Positions 48,831-57,268 of a stretch of 64,000 bases of DNA are shown piece after piece. Numbering within the stretch: position 1 is the stretch's first letter; each line of letters begins with the position of its first letter. The stretch spans positions 1-64,000 of the forward strand of contig JABFSL010000007.1 of assembly GCA_013140605.1 (NCBI GenBank), read 5' to 3'. The notes under the pieces were generated by a model. That model made no database searches. It saw only the letters and a list, made by a program, of their open reading frames with translations, and was not told the origin of the DNA. This stretch comes from Anaerolineales bacterium. GTDB taxonomy: Bacteria; Chloroflexota; Anaerolineae; Anaerolineales; Villigracilaceae. Both the position numbers and the translations under genes were made by a program.

Positions 48831-50225
48831 TTAATCTTGTGAGCCAACGCGCGCAGGAGCTACATCAACTGACTCGTGCATGGCGGCATCCGGGCCGGCG
48901 ATGGCGTATTTCTTCATCAGGTACACCATGGCAACAGCCAGTGAACCGTAGACAGCTGTGTAGCCAATCAGGGAGATGAGCAAATCAACTGCGGTCAGGT
49001 TCGGGGAAACAGCATCCTGCACTTTGAGCAGGCCGTAGACGATCCAGGGTTGACGTCCCATCTCGGTCAGGATCCAGCCGCTGGCGTTGGCAAGATACGG
49101 CAGGATCAGCATCGCAGGCACCCACTTCATCCACTTGGCTTTGGTGATATCGCCGCGTGAATTCGACCATACGAAGAATGCAGTCATACCCATCATAACG
49201 AAACCAAAAGCCATCATGATACGGAATGTCCAGTAGGTGACAATCATGAGCGGGACATAGTCACCGGGGCCATATTGCTGTTCATATTGCGCCTGGAGTT
49301 CGTTGACACCTTTGACTTCACAGGTGAAGTTATTGCATGCGAGGAAACTCATTGCGCCTGGAATGCGGATCGACCAGACTTCCTTTTTGCCTGAAAGATC
49401 ACCAATGGTGAGCAGAGAGAAAGATGCGGGCTGTTCAGTTTCCCAAATGGCTTCGATGGCCGCTAATTTCATCGGCTGTACTTCGCGCATGTATTGTCCC
49501 ATGGTGTGACCACCAAGGAAGATCAAAACGCTGGCGACCAAACCAACGACTGCGGCGATTTGGAAGGAAAGTTTGAAGAAAGCCAAATTTTGTTTGCGGA
49601 TGATATGGTAGGCGCTGACTGCAAGGATAAGGAATGCGGCCATTGCCAAACCATCAGAAATGGTGTGCCAGAAGAATATCCAGCCCTTGGGGTTGCCAAT
49701 GAGGGCGAAGAAGTTGACAAGTTCAAGACGCCCCTTTTCTGCATTGAAAACATAGGAAGCGGCGGGGGGAGCCTGCATGAAGCTATTTGCCAGCAAGATC
49801 CATAAAGCCGAGAGATTCGAACCGAGTGCGGCCAGCCAGATCGAAGCGAGGTGTACCTTTTCAGGTACGCGGCCTTCACCAAAGATCCAGATGCCGAGGA
49901 ATGTCGATTCCATGAAGAATGCCACCAGAGCTTCCACAGCCAGCGGTGCGCCGAAGATATCGCCCACATAGCGGCTGTATTCGCTCCAGTTCATACCGAA
50001 CTGGAATTCCTGTACGATGCCTGTCACTACGCCAATGGCGAAGTTGATCAGGAATAACTTGCCCCAAAACTTGGTCATCTTGTGCCAGGTCTCATCTTTT
50101 GTTTGGTAATAACGGGTTTGGAAAAAGGCCACAAACCAGCCCAAACCCAATGTCAATGGGACGAAGAGCCAGTGATAGATGGTCGTGAGTGCGAACTGCA
50201 ATCGAGAAAGTATTACTATGTCCAT
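48831..50225 (-). CDS. cydA: Cytochrome bd oxidase subunit I
   Basis: A 464-residue CydA. The haem-ligand region SRLQFALTTIYHWLFVPLTL, the FQFGMNWSEYSRYVGDIFGAP segment and TEMGRQPWIVYGLL (the GRQPW motif) are all present. The Q-loop between helices VI and VII is of the short type. The ORF track start is a TTG that overlaps the ribosome site; ATG 50225, with GGAG eight bases upstream, is preferred. It reduces oxygen with quinol. It is the first gene of cydAB. An Rrf2 regulator gene lies 134 bp upstream on the same strand and may control it. Confidence 0.97.
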   Translation of the reverse strand: MDIVILSRLQFALTTIYHWLFVPLTLGLGWFVAFFQTRYYQTKDETWHKMTKFWGKLFLINFAIGVVTGIVQEFQFGMNWSEYSRYVGDIFGAPLAVEALVAFFMESTFLGIWIFGEGRVPEKVHLASIWLAALGSNLSALWILLANSFMQAPPAASYVFNAEKGRLELVNFFALIGNPKGWIFFWHTISDGLAMAAFLILAVSAYHIIRKQNLAFFKLSFQIAAVVGLVASVLIFLGGHTMGQYMREVQPMKLAAIEAIWETEQPASFSLLTIGDLSGKKEVWSIRIPGAMSFLACNNFTCEVKGVNELQAQYEQQYGPGDYVPLMIVTYWTFRIMMAFGFVMMGMTAFFVWSNSRGDITKAKWMKWVPAMLILPYLANASGWILTEMGRQPWIVYGLLKVQDAVSPNLTAVDLLISLIGYTAVYGSLAVAMVYLMKKYAIAGPDAAMHESVDVAPARVGSQD

Positions 50226-50358
50226 ATCTTTGTTCTCCAAAAGGATTTATTAATTACTTGGTGGTGATGAATTGTGTTGCGGGATTGAACTTGGCTGGTG
50301 ATGCCTCCTTTTATACGTTTTGACATTTTCCCTGGTTACTAACTTTAGGTATTTGATT

Positions 50359-50841
50359 TTACGAAACGCTCATCGGAATGAGTTGTTCTACAGGAATCAA
50401 AGTGGACGAGGCTGTTAGATTGGCTTCGATCAGGTTGCCTTCTTCCACAAGTTGTTCAAAGGTGATACGGGCCATTTCGTTTCGAAGTATGTTTTTTAGC
50501 CGTATCCACTGACAATGGACCGGGCAGCGGGTATCGAATGGACATTCGCCGGGTTTCAGGACACAATCTGAAAGATAAAGTTCGCCTTCAAAATGCTCTA
50601 CGACCTGAAGCAGTGTGATATTTTCGGGATTGTGGGCGAGTGATATGCCTCCGTCACGCCCAACTTGGGTGTTGATGAAACCACCGCTTGACAACTCCGC
50701 CACAATTCTTTGAAGCAGAACCGGGGGAATCAGCATTTCGCGCCCAATTTCGGAAGTGGGGAAAAGTTTGCCCTTTTCTTTTTTAGAGAGAGCCAGCACT
50801 ACTCGTACGGCGTAATCGGTTTGACGGTTGATTCGGAGCAT
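50359..50841 (-). CDS. Rrf2-family transcriptional regulator, candidate Fe-S sensor
   Basis: A 160-residue winged-helix regulator (RINRQTDYAVRVVLALS, EIGREMLIPPVLLQRIVAEL, GGFINTQVGRDGG). After the wing it carries four close cysteines, CVLKPGECPFDTRCPVHC, the place where IscR, NsrR and RirA bind an iron-sulfur cluster. It may sense NO, oxygen or cluster status. It lies just upstream of cydAB on the same strand, so it is a good candidate regulator of cytochrome bd. The start at 50841 begins right before the first helix; the longer ORF adds nine residues without a ribosome site. No operator palindrome was identified. Confidence 0.88.
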   Translation of the reverse strand: MLRINRQTDYAVRVVLALSKKEKGKLFPTSEIGREMLIPPVLLQRIVAELSSGGFINTQVGRDGGISLAHNPENITLLQVVEHFEGELYLSDCVLKPGECPFDTRCPVHCQWIRLKNILRNEMARITFEQLVEEGNLIEANLTASSTLIPVEQLIPMSVS

Positions 50842-51042
50842 GGTTTTGTCCAGTTTTATATTGACCACGGTGGTAAATGTTTACTGCTATTGTATGGATT
50901 TAGCTTAATTTTTCATGTGGCTTTAATCACAATTCTTAAATGACAATCGTCTTTTCTTTTGTGTTTCTGTGTGCGATATTTATTACAGTAATTGTCTGGA
51001 TTTTTTCACGCATTTGCGTACGAATTCTTTGTAATGTTTGGA

Positions 51043-51051
51043 TGATATAAT
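51043..51051 (+). promoter_or_regulatory. Extended -10 promoter of lgt
   Basis: TGATATAAT matches the extended -10 element, 28 bases before the lgt start codon. Confidence 0.6.
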
Positions 51052-51079
51052 CTTCAAAACTTAATTCACGAGGTAGTAG

Positions 51080-52150
51080 ATGATAGATCCAGTAATTTTT
51101 GAATTCAATCTTTTAGGTTTGCCAATTGTTCTGCGCTGGTATGGAGTGCTGGTGATGCTTGGCGCAGTAAGCGGCGCACTGATCGCAGAACGGGAGATCA
51201 AACGCCGTGGCGAGAATGGCGAGAGCGTCTGGGACGCGCTTGTATGGATTTTGCCAGCCGGTATTATTGGTGCGCGTTTGTGGTATGTGTTGAATAGCAT
51301 TCTGGGCGGTAATACCTACTATATTGATAATCCCGCCAACATCCTGTACATTTGGGAGGGCGGCCTGCATTTCTTTGGCGGCTTATTGTTTGGCGGCATC
51401 GCGTTGTACTATTTCTTAAAACAGAATGGAATGGATTTTTGGCTGTTTCTGGATGCGATTGCCCCAGCCGCGCTGATCGGTCAGGCTTTGGCGCGCCCGG
51501 CGAACTTTATTAATCAGGAACTGTACGGTCAGCCAACCAAACTTATGTGGGGAATTCCGATTGATGCTGGTCATCGCCTCCCGCAATTTTCAGATTTGAC
51601 TCAATTCCCCGTTGAGACGACCCGTTTTCACCCGACCTTTGCTTATGAGATGATCTTGAATATTCTCCTGGCATTGTTACTATTATGGATTTCCCGCCGA
51701 TATGCAGAAAAGATGAAGCCGGGCGCAATATTTGCTGGCTGGTTAATTTCTGCGGGACTCATCCGCACGTTCATTGAATTCTTCCGCCCCGATCAACCGC
51801 GCATTGGTGATTCAATTGTTACTTATTCGATGTTTGTTTCGATCCTGATGGCGATTTCAGGCGTGGTGCTGCTGCTTATTCGTTATGGCAGATTAAAATT
51901 TGCGGTGGCAGACGGTTGGGAAGAGCAATATCAGATCAAACCAGTTGAGAAAAAAGCGCGCGCACGCAGTGAAAGACCCATTGCTGCTGATTTGTCTGCT
52001 GAGGTTGACGATGAATTAGACGGGGATGTGGTCGCAGAACCTGTACAAAAGAAACGTGTTGCGAAAGCAAAAGCGCCTGTAAAGAATACTCCAGCGAAGA
52101 AAGCGCTCATAAAGCCGACAGAGTCAAAAAGTAAAAGTGTGAAAAAATAA
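51080..52150 (+). CDS. lgt: Prolipoprotein diacylglyceryl transferase
   Basis: A 356-residue Lgt that adds diacylglycerol to the lipobox cysteine of prolipoproteins in the membrane. Signatures: LPIVLRWYGVLVMLGAVSG at the start, GGLHFFGGLLFGG, and ALARPANFINQELYG (the GRxGNFxNxE region, here with RPANF). Seven helices are visible up to about residue 270. The last 80 residues form a Lys/Ala-rich charged tail (KKRVAKAKAPVKNTPAKKA) not found in classical Lgt, probably cytoplasmic. Several proteins here carry a lipobox (the 57269 product, possibly ActB). The start has CACGAGGTAG upstream. Confidence 0.93.
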   Translation: MIDPVIFEFNLLGLPIVLRWYGVLVMLGAVSGALIAEREIKRRGENGESVWDALVWILPAGIIGARLWYVLNSILGGNTYYIDNPANILYIWEGGLHFFGGLLFGGIALYYFLKQNGMDFWLFLDAIAPAALIGQALARPANFINQELYGQPTKLMWGIPIDAGHRLPQFSDLTQFPVETTRFHPTFAYEMILNILLALLLLWISRRYAEKMKPGAIFAGWLISAGLIRTFIEFFRPDQPRIGDSIVTYSMFVSILMAISGVVLLLIRYGRLKFAVADGWEEQYQIKPVEKKARARSERPIAADLSAEVDDELDGDVVAEPVQKKRVAKAKAPVKNTPAKKALIKPTESKSKSVKK

Positions 52151-52184
52151 GAATCAAAGACATAATTAACCCCAAATTTAATCT

Positions 52185-52254
52185 GGACGCAGATGAACGC
52201 TGATTTCGCTGATTCAAGAGCAAAAATCAGCGTTTTCTGCGTTTATTTGCGTCC
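52185..52254. repeat. Intergenic palindromic repeat (GGACGCAG type)
   Basis: GGACGCAGATGAACGCTGAT at the left and ATCAGCG...TTGCGTCC at the right give nested inverted repeats. It fills the 171-bp gap between lgt and the convergent sulfotransferase gene. Confidence 0.6.
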
Positions 52255-52321
52255 CTTTTGTTCTTAAAAACAAACACGCCCACGAAAGATTAATTTCGGG
52301 GTGTGTCATGTCTCTTTATTT

Positions 52322-53506
52322 TTATATTTCCGCTTTGACGTTGTTATTAACTGCTGGTTCGCGTGTTTCAAAATTAAATCGTTCAAAAATTTCGGGGTAC
52401 ATTTCCACAATTTGCTCGCGGGTGAATCCCATTTTTTCATATGAATACGCGTGATCACTATTAAAGGTCATTGTCTCTTTTACGGCCTGGTCAATGATGA
52501 TCGGCAGGCCGGGTTTATCGGGGTAGCCAAATTGCTCATAGAACCCGCGGATGACATGCTCCGGGCGCTGAACCATGTCATCGTATTTCAGGATCAGGTG
52601 TCGGGGCGAAGGATGCGCATCCAAATATTTAAGCGGGTGACTGTACCAGTGTTTGGTCATATCCACGATCTCGTCCAAATAATGAAATCCATCGACGGGA
52701 TCGGTGAATTGCCGCCGCGCGTAATTGATCCATGATACGGTGGAGGGGAGCATGTCCAGCGGATTGCGGGCGAGGTAGATGATGCGTGCATCGGGGAAGA
52801 AATCCACCAGCGTTTCGATCTTCGCGCTGAAAGCTGGATTCTTCGCGACATAATATTTCTTACCCGTGGCATACATGTGCCGCTGTACCATTGATTTATA
52901 GAAGGTCATGATGCGGCGTTTATGTTCTGGGCTGAGGGCCTCGTCGAAATGCTGATAGTTCGGCATCTCATCCATGAAGGGGAAAAGAAATGTGACGAAG
53001 TAACCGTCCCAAATGTGCAGGTGAATGTTTTCATCCTCCTCAGGCTGGAAGAAGGAAATGGGATGGATCTTTAATTTGCCAAGCGTGGCATCGTCAAATT
53101 TATGGAGCAGGCGATGAAAGGTATTGTTGAAATATTTTGTGTCGAGCTTCGCGAAAAATTGGGTAATCTTCTTTTGTGTAACGGAGGGAGTCAGGTAAAT
53201 ATCCCACGTGGTTAAACTGGTGAAGGTCTGGGTATCGCGTGAAAGCAGGCGGTGCAGAAATGTCGATCCGCTGCGCAGATTGCCGAGGATGAACAACGGC
53301 TTTTCGATGGGATGATCTTTGTATGCGGGGAAGAGAATGTCATCCAGCCAAAAGAAAAACCAATGCATGAGCGAGCCGAGCGGCCAGACGATGTAGAAGA
53401 GCGCAAGGAAAATAATGCGTTTTCGAGTGAGGCGGGCGGTGGTGTTTTTTGCGGCGAAGAATGAGCGGTAGAGGGTGCGCCAGAAAAGGCGGAAGTTATA
53501 TTTCAT
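52322..53506 (-). CDS. Sulfotransferase family protein
   Basis: A 394-residue PAPS-dependent sulfotransferase. The 5'-phosphosulfate loop reads PLFILGNLRSGSTFLHRLLS and the 3'-phosphate site is RIIYLARNPLDMLPSTVSW; a later RHLILKYDDMVQRPE is also typical. The first 50 residues contain a hydrophobic stretch (IIFLALFYIVWPLGSLMHWF), which may tie it to the membrane. The acceptor is unknown (lipid, glycan or small molecule). SulP-type transporters at the right edge of the window could supply sulfate, but they are 8 kb away. The gene converges on lgt. Confidence 0.88.
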   Translation of the reverse strand: MKYNFRLFWRTLYRSFFAAKNTTARLTRKRIIFLALFYIVWPLGSLMHWFFFWLDDILFPAYKDHPIEKPLFILGNLRSGSTFLHRLLSRDTQTFTSLTTWDIYLTPSVTQKKITQFFAKLDTKYFNNTFHRLLHKFDDATLGKLKIHPISFFQPEEDENIHLHIWDGYFVTFLFPFMDEMPNYQHFDEALSPEHKRRIMTFYKSMVQRHMYATGKKYYVAKNPAFSAKIETLVDFFPDARIIYLARNPLDMLPSTVSWINYARRQFTDPVDGFHYLDEIVDMTKHWYSHPLKYLDAHPSPRHLILKYDDMVQRPEHVIRGFYEQFGYPDKPGLPIIIDQAVKETMTFNSDHAYSYEKMGFTREQIVEMYPEIFERFNFETREPAVNNNVKAEI

Positions 53507-53596
53507 GTACGAGAATGGTTCCTTGCGTTTTGTGTTTACACATAAAAAGCCCGTTAGGGCCTTTTCAAATATTCTATCACCAATTAATGTTTATGT

Positions 53597-54037
53597 TTAT
53601 GATTTTTCCACAAACGTCTTTATGCGTTTTAGCATTTCTTCGTGCGCGGTTTGCGCCTGCTGGAATGCATAACTGAATAACATGTCTGGTGCTTTGAGCG
53701 TAACGGTTTCATGCAAGGTTACACCATTTTGCGCGGGCATCACCTTGGTCATATTATCCACAAATGTGTTCGGTGATTGATACGCCTCGGTATGGACGGA
53801 ATTTTCCGTGATCGCAAGAATATCAGCGCGATATTTGATCTTGAATTTGAACGGCCCCCATTGCAATTGATCGGTGATGAAATATCTTTGCAATATGTTC
53901 GCGGGCGCATCTGCGCGTTCAACTTTCACGATCAGCGGATGCACCTTATGATGCTGGCTGTATTCGGATACAACCGCCATCACTTTTTTTGCCTCTGCCT
54001 GAATGAATATTTGCTTTTCGAAAGTTCCTTGTTTCAT
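53597..54037 (-). CDS. SRPBCC family protein
   Basis: A 146-residue START-like (SRPBCC) ligand-binding protein: an initial strand FEKQIFIQAEAKKVMAVVSE with the first helix, then antiparallel strands (FKFKIKYRADILAI, GVTLHETVTLKAP) and a long C-terminal helix (AQTAHEEMLKRIKTFVEKS). Members bind lipids or other hydrophobic compounds; no substrate can be assigned. A second SRPBCC gene lies just upstream on the same strand and ends with a similar FKDFVEKP tail, so the two may be old duplicates and cotranscribed. The DNA is otherwise ordinary. Confidence 0.75.
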   Translation of the reverse strand: MKQGTFEKQIFIQAEAKKVMAVVSEYSQHHKVHPLIVKVERADAPANILQRYFITDQLQWGPFKFKIKYRADILAITENSVHTEAYQSPNTFVDNMTKVMPAQNGVTLHETVTLKAPDMLFSYAFQQAQTAHEEMLKRIKTFVEKS

Positions 54038-54138
54038 GGGATGATTATACTCTGCGGAAGTTAATCTGTGAAAATGCGGCGCTTCATTCCGCCCTGATAA
54101 TTGATTCTGCGTTCTACCAGCCGCTCAGCGCTGATGCT

Positions 54139-54576
54139 TTATGGCTTCTCCACAAAATCCTTGAAGCGCTGCATATCGCGCTCGGTGCGCAGGATGTAAT
54201 TTGTTTTCATGGACGGTCCAATGAGCTTCATAATTAATGTCTTGAATTTGAATTCGACCTCGCTTCTCCAAAGTGTTTCATTATCATTGACGATAACAAA
54301 AGTGTTCTTGACGCTGTTGTCAGCAAACTCGTTTTCATAGATAATGTCAAAGCGGTCTGGCTCGGCGCGATGGGTAACTTTTTCGATCAGAGAAAATTCG
54401 CGTTTACCTTCCTTATAGGTAAGCTTGGATACCGCTCCCGTCTGGCCTTGTGTTCCGCTGACGGTCTCAAAATTGATCAGGCTTGGCTGCCATATTTTCG
54501 TATTCTCAGGGTTGTCAAACGCCTTCCATACTTCATCTCTGGATTTTTGCAGGGGAAGTTCCAGCGCAAATTTCAT
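54139..54576 (-). CDS. SRPBCC family protein
   Basis: A 145-residue SRPBCC protein (KFALELPLQKSRDEVWKAFD, with the W-K-A-F/D motif common in polyketide-cyclase/AHSA1-like proteins, and the C-terminal helix ERDMQRFKDFVEKP). It probably binds a hydrophobic ligand. It precedes the 53597 gene by about 100 bp on the same strand. The start has TTAGGAGTC upstream. A palindromic repeat separates it from the divergent methyltransferase gene. Confidence 0.78.
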   Translation of the reverse strand: MKFALELPLQKSRDEVWKAFDNPENTKIWQPSLINFETVSGTQGQTGAVSKLTYKEGKREFSLIEKVTHRAEPDRFDIIYENEFADNSVKNTFVIVNDNETLWRSEVEFKFKTLIMKLIGPSMKTNYILRTERDMQRFKDFVEKP

Positions 54577-54657
54577 TTTAGACTCCTAAAACGGAAGTGA
54601 ATTTTTTCCTGATATTATAAAACCAATAACAGGCAGTAAAATGTAAGTATTAGATTT

Positions 54658-54735
54658 GGAGCGCGGACGCTTGTGCTGAGTTTATCGAAGCATCAGTCCG
54701 CAATTTGTTAAAAAGCGGACTGAAGTCCGCGCTCC
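54658..54735. repeat. Palindromic repeat with 11-bp ends (GGAGCGCGGAC)
   Basis: GGAGCGCGGAC / GTCCGCGCTCC are perfect 11-bp ends, 78 bp apart in total, with an inner AGTCCGC...GCGGACT inverted repeat. A short relative (GCGCGGATTCAAGTCCGC) lies at 38429 after gyrA. Confidence 0.75.
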
Positions 54736-54770
54736 ATTATTAGGCTAGAAAAAAACTTTGGAGGTATCTT

Positions 54771-55409
54771 ATGAGCGAATTAACGTATCAGGCAACACAA
54801 AACTATCTGACATCCCTTGTCCCGCCGCGAGAGCAGGAATTGCAGGAAATGGAAGCCTATGCCGAGAAGCATAACTTTCCCATTATCGGCCCAGCGTGCG
54901 GATATTACTGTTATCAACTGGCGCGGATGATCGGCGCGAAATCAATCTTTGAGTTGGGTTCAGGCTATGGATATTCCACCGCATGGTTTTCGAAGGCTGT
55001 GCGGGAAAACGGAGGCGGTGTGGTGCATCACACTGTCTGGGATGAGGAACTGTCAAAGAGCGCAATCAGCCACCTGTTAAAGTTGGGATTCGCTGACATA
55101 GTCCAGTACCATGTTTCTGAGGCCGTTGAATCCCTTCGGCAGGAATCGGGTCCGTTTGATATCATCTTCAATGATATTGATAAACAGGCCTATCCAGCGT
55201 CTTTGCCTGTCATCAAGGAAAAATTGCGGAGCGGCGGATTATTGATCATTGACAATATGCTCTGGCATGGACGTATCTTTGACGATACGGATATTTCTCC
55301 TGCCACGGAAGGTGTGCGCGAATTTACCCGCCAAATCACTTCGGATAAAGATTGGATCGTTTCGCTCGCGCCCATGCGTGATGGGATGATCGTAGCCTAT
55401 AAAAAATAA
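54771..55409 (+). CDS. Class I SAM-dependent O-methyltransferase
   Basis: A 212-residue methyltransferase of the catechol/caffeoyl-CoA O-methyltransferase-like family. The SAM site is SIFELGSGYGYSTAWFSKAV, followed by the metal and catalytic region FDIIFNDIDKQAYPAS and LLIIDNMLWHGRIFDD. Members methylate small phenolic or hydroxyl acceptors; the substrate is unknown. The start has TTTGGAGG upstream. It is followed eleven bases later by a MalY/PatB-type gene, so the two are likely cotranscribed. Confidence 0.87.
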   Translation: MSELTYQATQNYLTSLVPPREQELQEMEAYAEKHNFPIIGPACGYYCYQLARMIGAKSIFELGSGYGYSTAWFSKAVRENGGGVVHHTVWDEELSKSAISHLLKLGFADIVQYHVSEAVESLRQESGPFDIIFNDIDKQAYPASLPVIKEKLRSGGLLIIDNMLWHGRIFDDTDISPATEGVREFTRQITSDKDWIVSLAPMRDGMIVAYKK

Positions 55410-55420
55410 AAGGAAAACTC

Positions 55421-56584
55421 ATGGCAGATTTCAACAAGGTACCAAATCGTCGCAGTTCCAGTAATTCGATTAAGTGGTTAAAGTATCCAAAAGATGTGCT
55501 TCCAATGTGGGTGGCGGATATGGATTTCCTTTCACCTAAACCGATCATAAGCACGCTACATAAAGCTGTGGATCATGGTGTGTTCGGATATGAGCTGCCC
55601 ACAAAGGCGTTGAAAGAAACCGTCGCCGCCCGCATGGATAAGTTGTACGGCTGGAAGATCAAACCTGAGATGGTGATCGCCACAACTGGCATTGTCAGCG
55701 GACTTAGCGTTGCGGCGCGGATTGCCTGTACACCGAAACATGGCGTGCTGATACAAACGCCAGTTTACAATGAATTCCATGAAGTGAAAGATAATATTGG
55801 TATTCCGCAACTGGATGCGCCGCTCATCAAACATGTAAATGGAAATATCATCAGTTATGAAATTGACTGGGATGTTTTCGAAAAGCAGGTTAAGAAAGCG
55901 GGCATGTTCCTGTTATGCAATCCGCATAATCCGCTGGGAATTATCTTCTCGCGCAAAGATTTGTTGAAGATGGCGGAATTGTGCATTAAGAATAATGTCT
56001 TGATCGTTTCGGATGAAATCCATTCTGAGTTGCTGTTGGATAATAATAAATTCACCCCGATGGCGAAGCTATCCGCTGAGATCGCAAGGCATACGATCAC
56101 ATTGATCGCACCATCGAAGACCTTCAATGTCGCAGGGCTGTTTTGCGGATTTGCCATCATCTCAGATAAGGAATTGCGCGAACGCTACGAAAAGGAAGTC
56201 AACCATTTGCGATTGCATGTCGGCAGCATGGGGTTGCTCGCCGCGCAGACCGCGTTCTCGGGCAGGTGTGATGACTGGCTGAAAGAACTTAATCGCTACC
56301 TGACAGGCAACCGTGATTTTCTTGTGGATTATGTCACCGAGCACATGCCTGATGTTCGCCTGACTGTTCCCGATGCGACCTATCTCGGCTGGCTCGATTT
56401 CACTCAAACAGGTATTGACGGTTCGCCATTTGAATTCTTCCTGAAGAACGCCAAAGTCGCCGCGAGTGAAGGGAAGATGTTTGGCAGGGAAGGTGAGGGG
56501 CATCTCCGCTTGAATTTTGGGACTTCGAGAAAACTGCTTGAGCAGGGGCTTGAGCGGATGCGGAAGGCGCTTCAATCAATTTAA
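55421..56584 (+). CDS. MalY/PatB-type PLP-dependent C-S lyase or aminotransferase
   Basis: A 387-residue fold type I PLP enzyme of the MalY/PatB family. Seen: VLPMWVADMDFLSPKPI, FGYELPTKALKETVAARM, LLCNPHNPLGIIFS, VSDEIHSELLL and the lysine site APSKTFNVAGLFCGF (K for PLP). Members cleave cystathionine or cysteine C-S bonds and some transaminate. The N-terminal NKVPNRRSSSNSIKW is the usual opening. The gene directly follows the methyltransferase, with AAAGGAAAAC before the ATG. The length is normal. Confidence 0.9.
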   Translation: MADFNKVPNRRSSSNSIKWLKYPKDVLPMWVADMDFLSPKPIISTLHKAVDHGVFGYELPTKALKETVAARMDKLYGWKIKPEMVIATTGIVSGLSVAARIACTPKHGVLIQTPVYNEFHEVKDNIGIPQLDAPLIKHVNGNIISYEIDWDVFEKQVKKAGMFLLCNPHNPLGIIFSRKDLLKMAELCIKNNVLIVSDEIHSELLLDNNKFTPMAKLSAEIARHTITLIAPSKTFNVAGLFCGFAIISDKELRERYEKEVNHLRLHVGSMGLLAAQTAFSGRCDDWLKELNRYLTGNRDFLVDYVTEHMPDVRLTVPDATYLGWLDFTQTGIDGSPFEFFLKNAKVAASEGKMFGREGEGHLRLNFGTSRKLLEQGLERMRKALQSI

Positions 56585-56774
56585 TAACTGATGTTTACGC
56601 AGTGTCGTTCTGAGTAAAACCACGGCCAAAGAAACAAAGGCTTCAGCCGCAGATTACACGAATTTTCGCGAACTGGTTTAAAAAAATCCGTGTAAATTTG
56701 CGAAATTCGCGGCAAAAAGGTTTTGAAAATCCTTGTCGCTCAGGGAATCACAATTGAGTGCGTAACATCAGTTA
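56585..56774. repeat. Dispersed repeat, family 2 (copy 2), with a nested palindrome
   Basis: Ends TAACTGATGTTTACGCA / TGCGTAACATCAGTTA are an inverted repeat with one extra base. Inside are the family 2 arms GTCGTTCTGAG and CGCTCAGGGAATCAC, and between them another palindrome (GCCGCAGATTACACG ... AAATTCGCGGC) that interrupts the element. Confidence 0.75.
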
Positions 56775-56781
56775 ATAATGA

Positions 56782-56815
56782 GACCCTAAAGGTTCAGAAA
56801 CCTTCAGGGTCTTTT
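56782..56815 (+). terminator. Intrinsic terminator after the MalY/PatB gene
   Basis: GACCCTAAAGGT-TCAGAA-ACCTTCAGGGTC with one mismatch, followed by TTTTG. It probably ends the methyltransferase-lyase transcript. Confidence 0.75.
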
Positions 56816-56825
56816 GATAAAAAAA

Positions 56826-56851
56826 GACGGACGAGAGTTTACTCGTCCGTC
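56826..56851 (-). terminator. Intrinsic terminator facing the minus strand
   Basis: GACGGACGAG / CTCGTCCGTC is a perfect 10-bp stem followed on the minus strand by TTTTTTTATC. No minus-strand gene is seen directly before it, so it implies an unlisted transcript from the gap to its right. Confidence 0.75.
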
Positions 56852-57268
56852 GAAAGTTCACTATGTTAGGAAAGGAACGAATCAGCAACCTTCATATCGT
56901 TTGGGGAACGTCTGGTTCTACAATAAAACTTACTTGACCAGGTCAGTGCGTCTCGACCTTTCCATATTTATGTAGTTCAGGTGGTGTATTTATCGCAACC
57001 TCCTTTTAATGATCTACAATATGTTTTGGGAGAGTATCTGATTACTAAGGGCAAGTTCAAATCAGATCAGGGTCTACAATCTTTCCCTTGGTGTCAATTA
57101 GGTGGTCTTTGTGTCGCAACCTCCTTTTCGTTTTCTAGCTTCATCATACAACGAAAAAGGTTTGCTACATTAAAACTTTATGAAGATAGCATATTAAATT
57201 TGCAAACTCTTTTTTGCGGTATATGCGAATGAACAAATATTTCAAGAACATATGAACAGTACTGCGGG
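56852..57268. other. Gene-free 417-bp region with degenerate tandem units
   Basis: No convincing gene; the 83-residue plus ORF at 56981 lacks a ribosome site and family features. Two 29-bp copies (AGGTGGT...TCGCAACCTCCTTTT, 25 of 29 identical) lie at 56979 and 57100. On the minus strand they read AAAAGGAGGTTGCGA..., a strong ribosome-site-like sequence. A more decayed third copy may start near 56912. Together with the terminator at 56826 this suggests a minus-strand small RNA or peptide transcript. Confidence 0.45.

Noticed and set aside
56981-57232. 83-residue plus ORF in the gap after the MalY/PatB gene
   Set aside because: It contains both 29-bp repeats in frame only by chance, has no ribosome site and no recognisable features.
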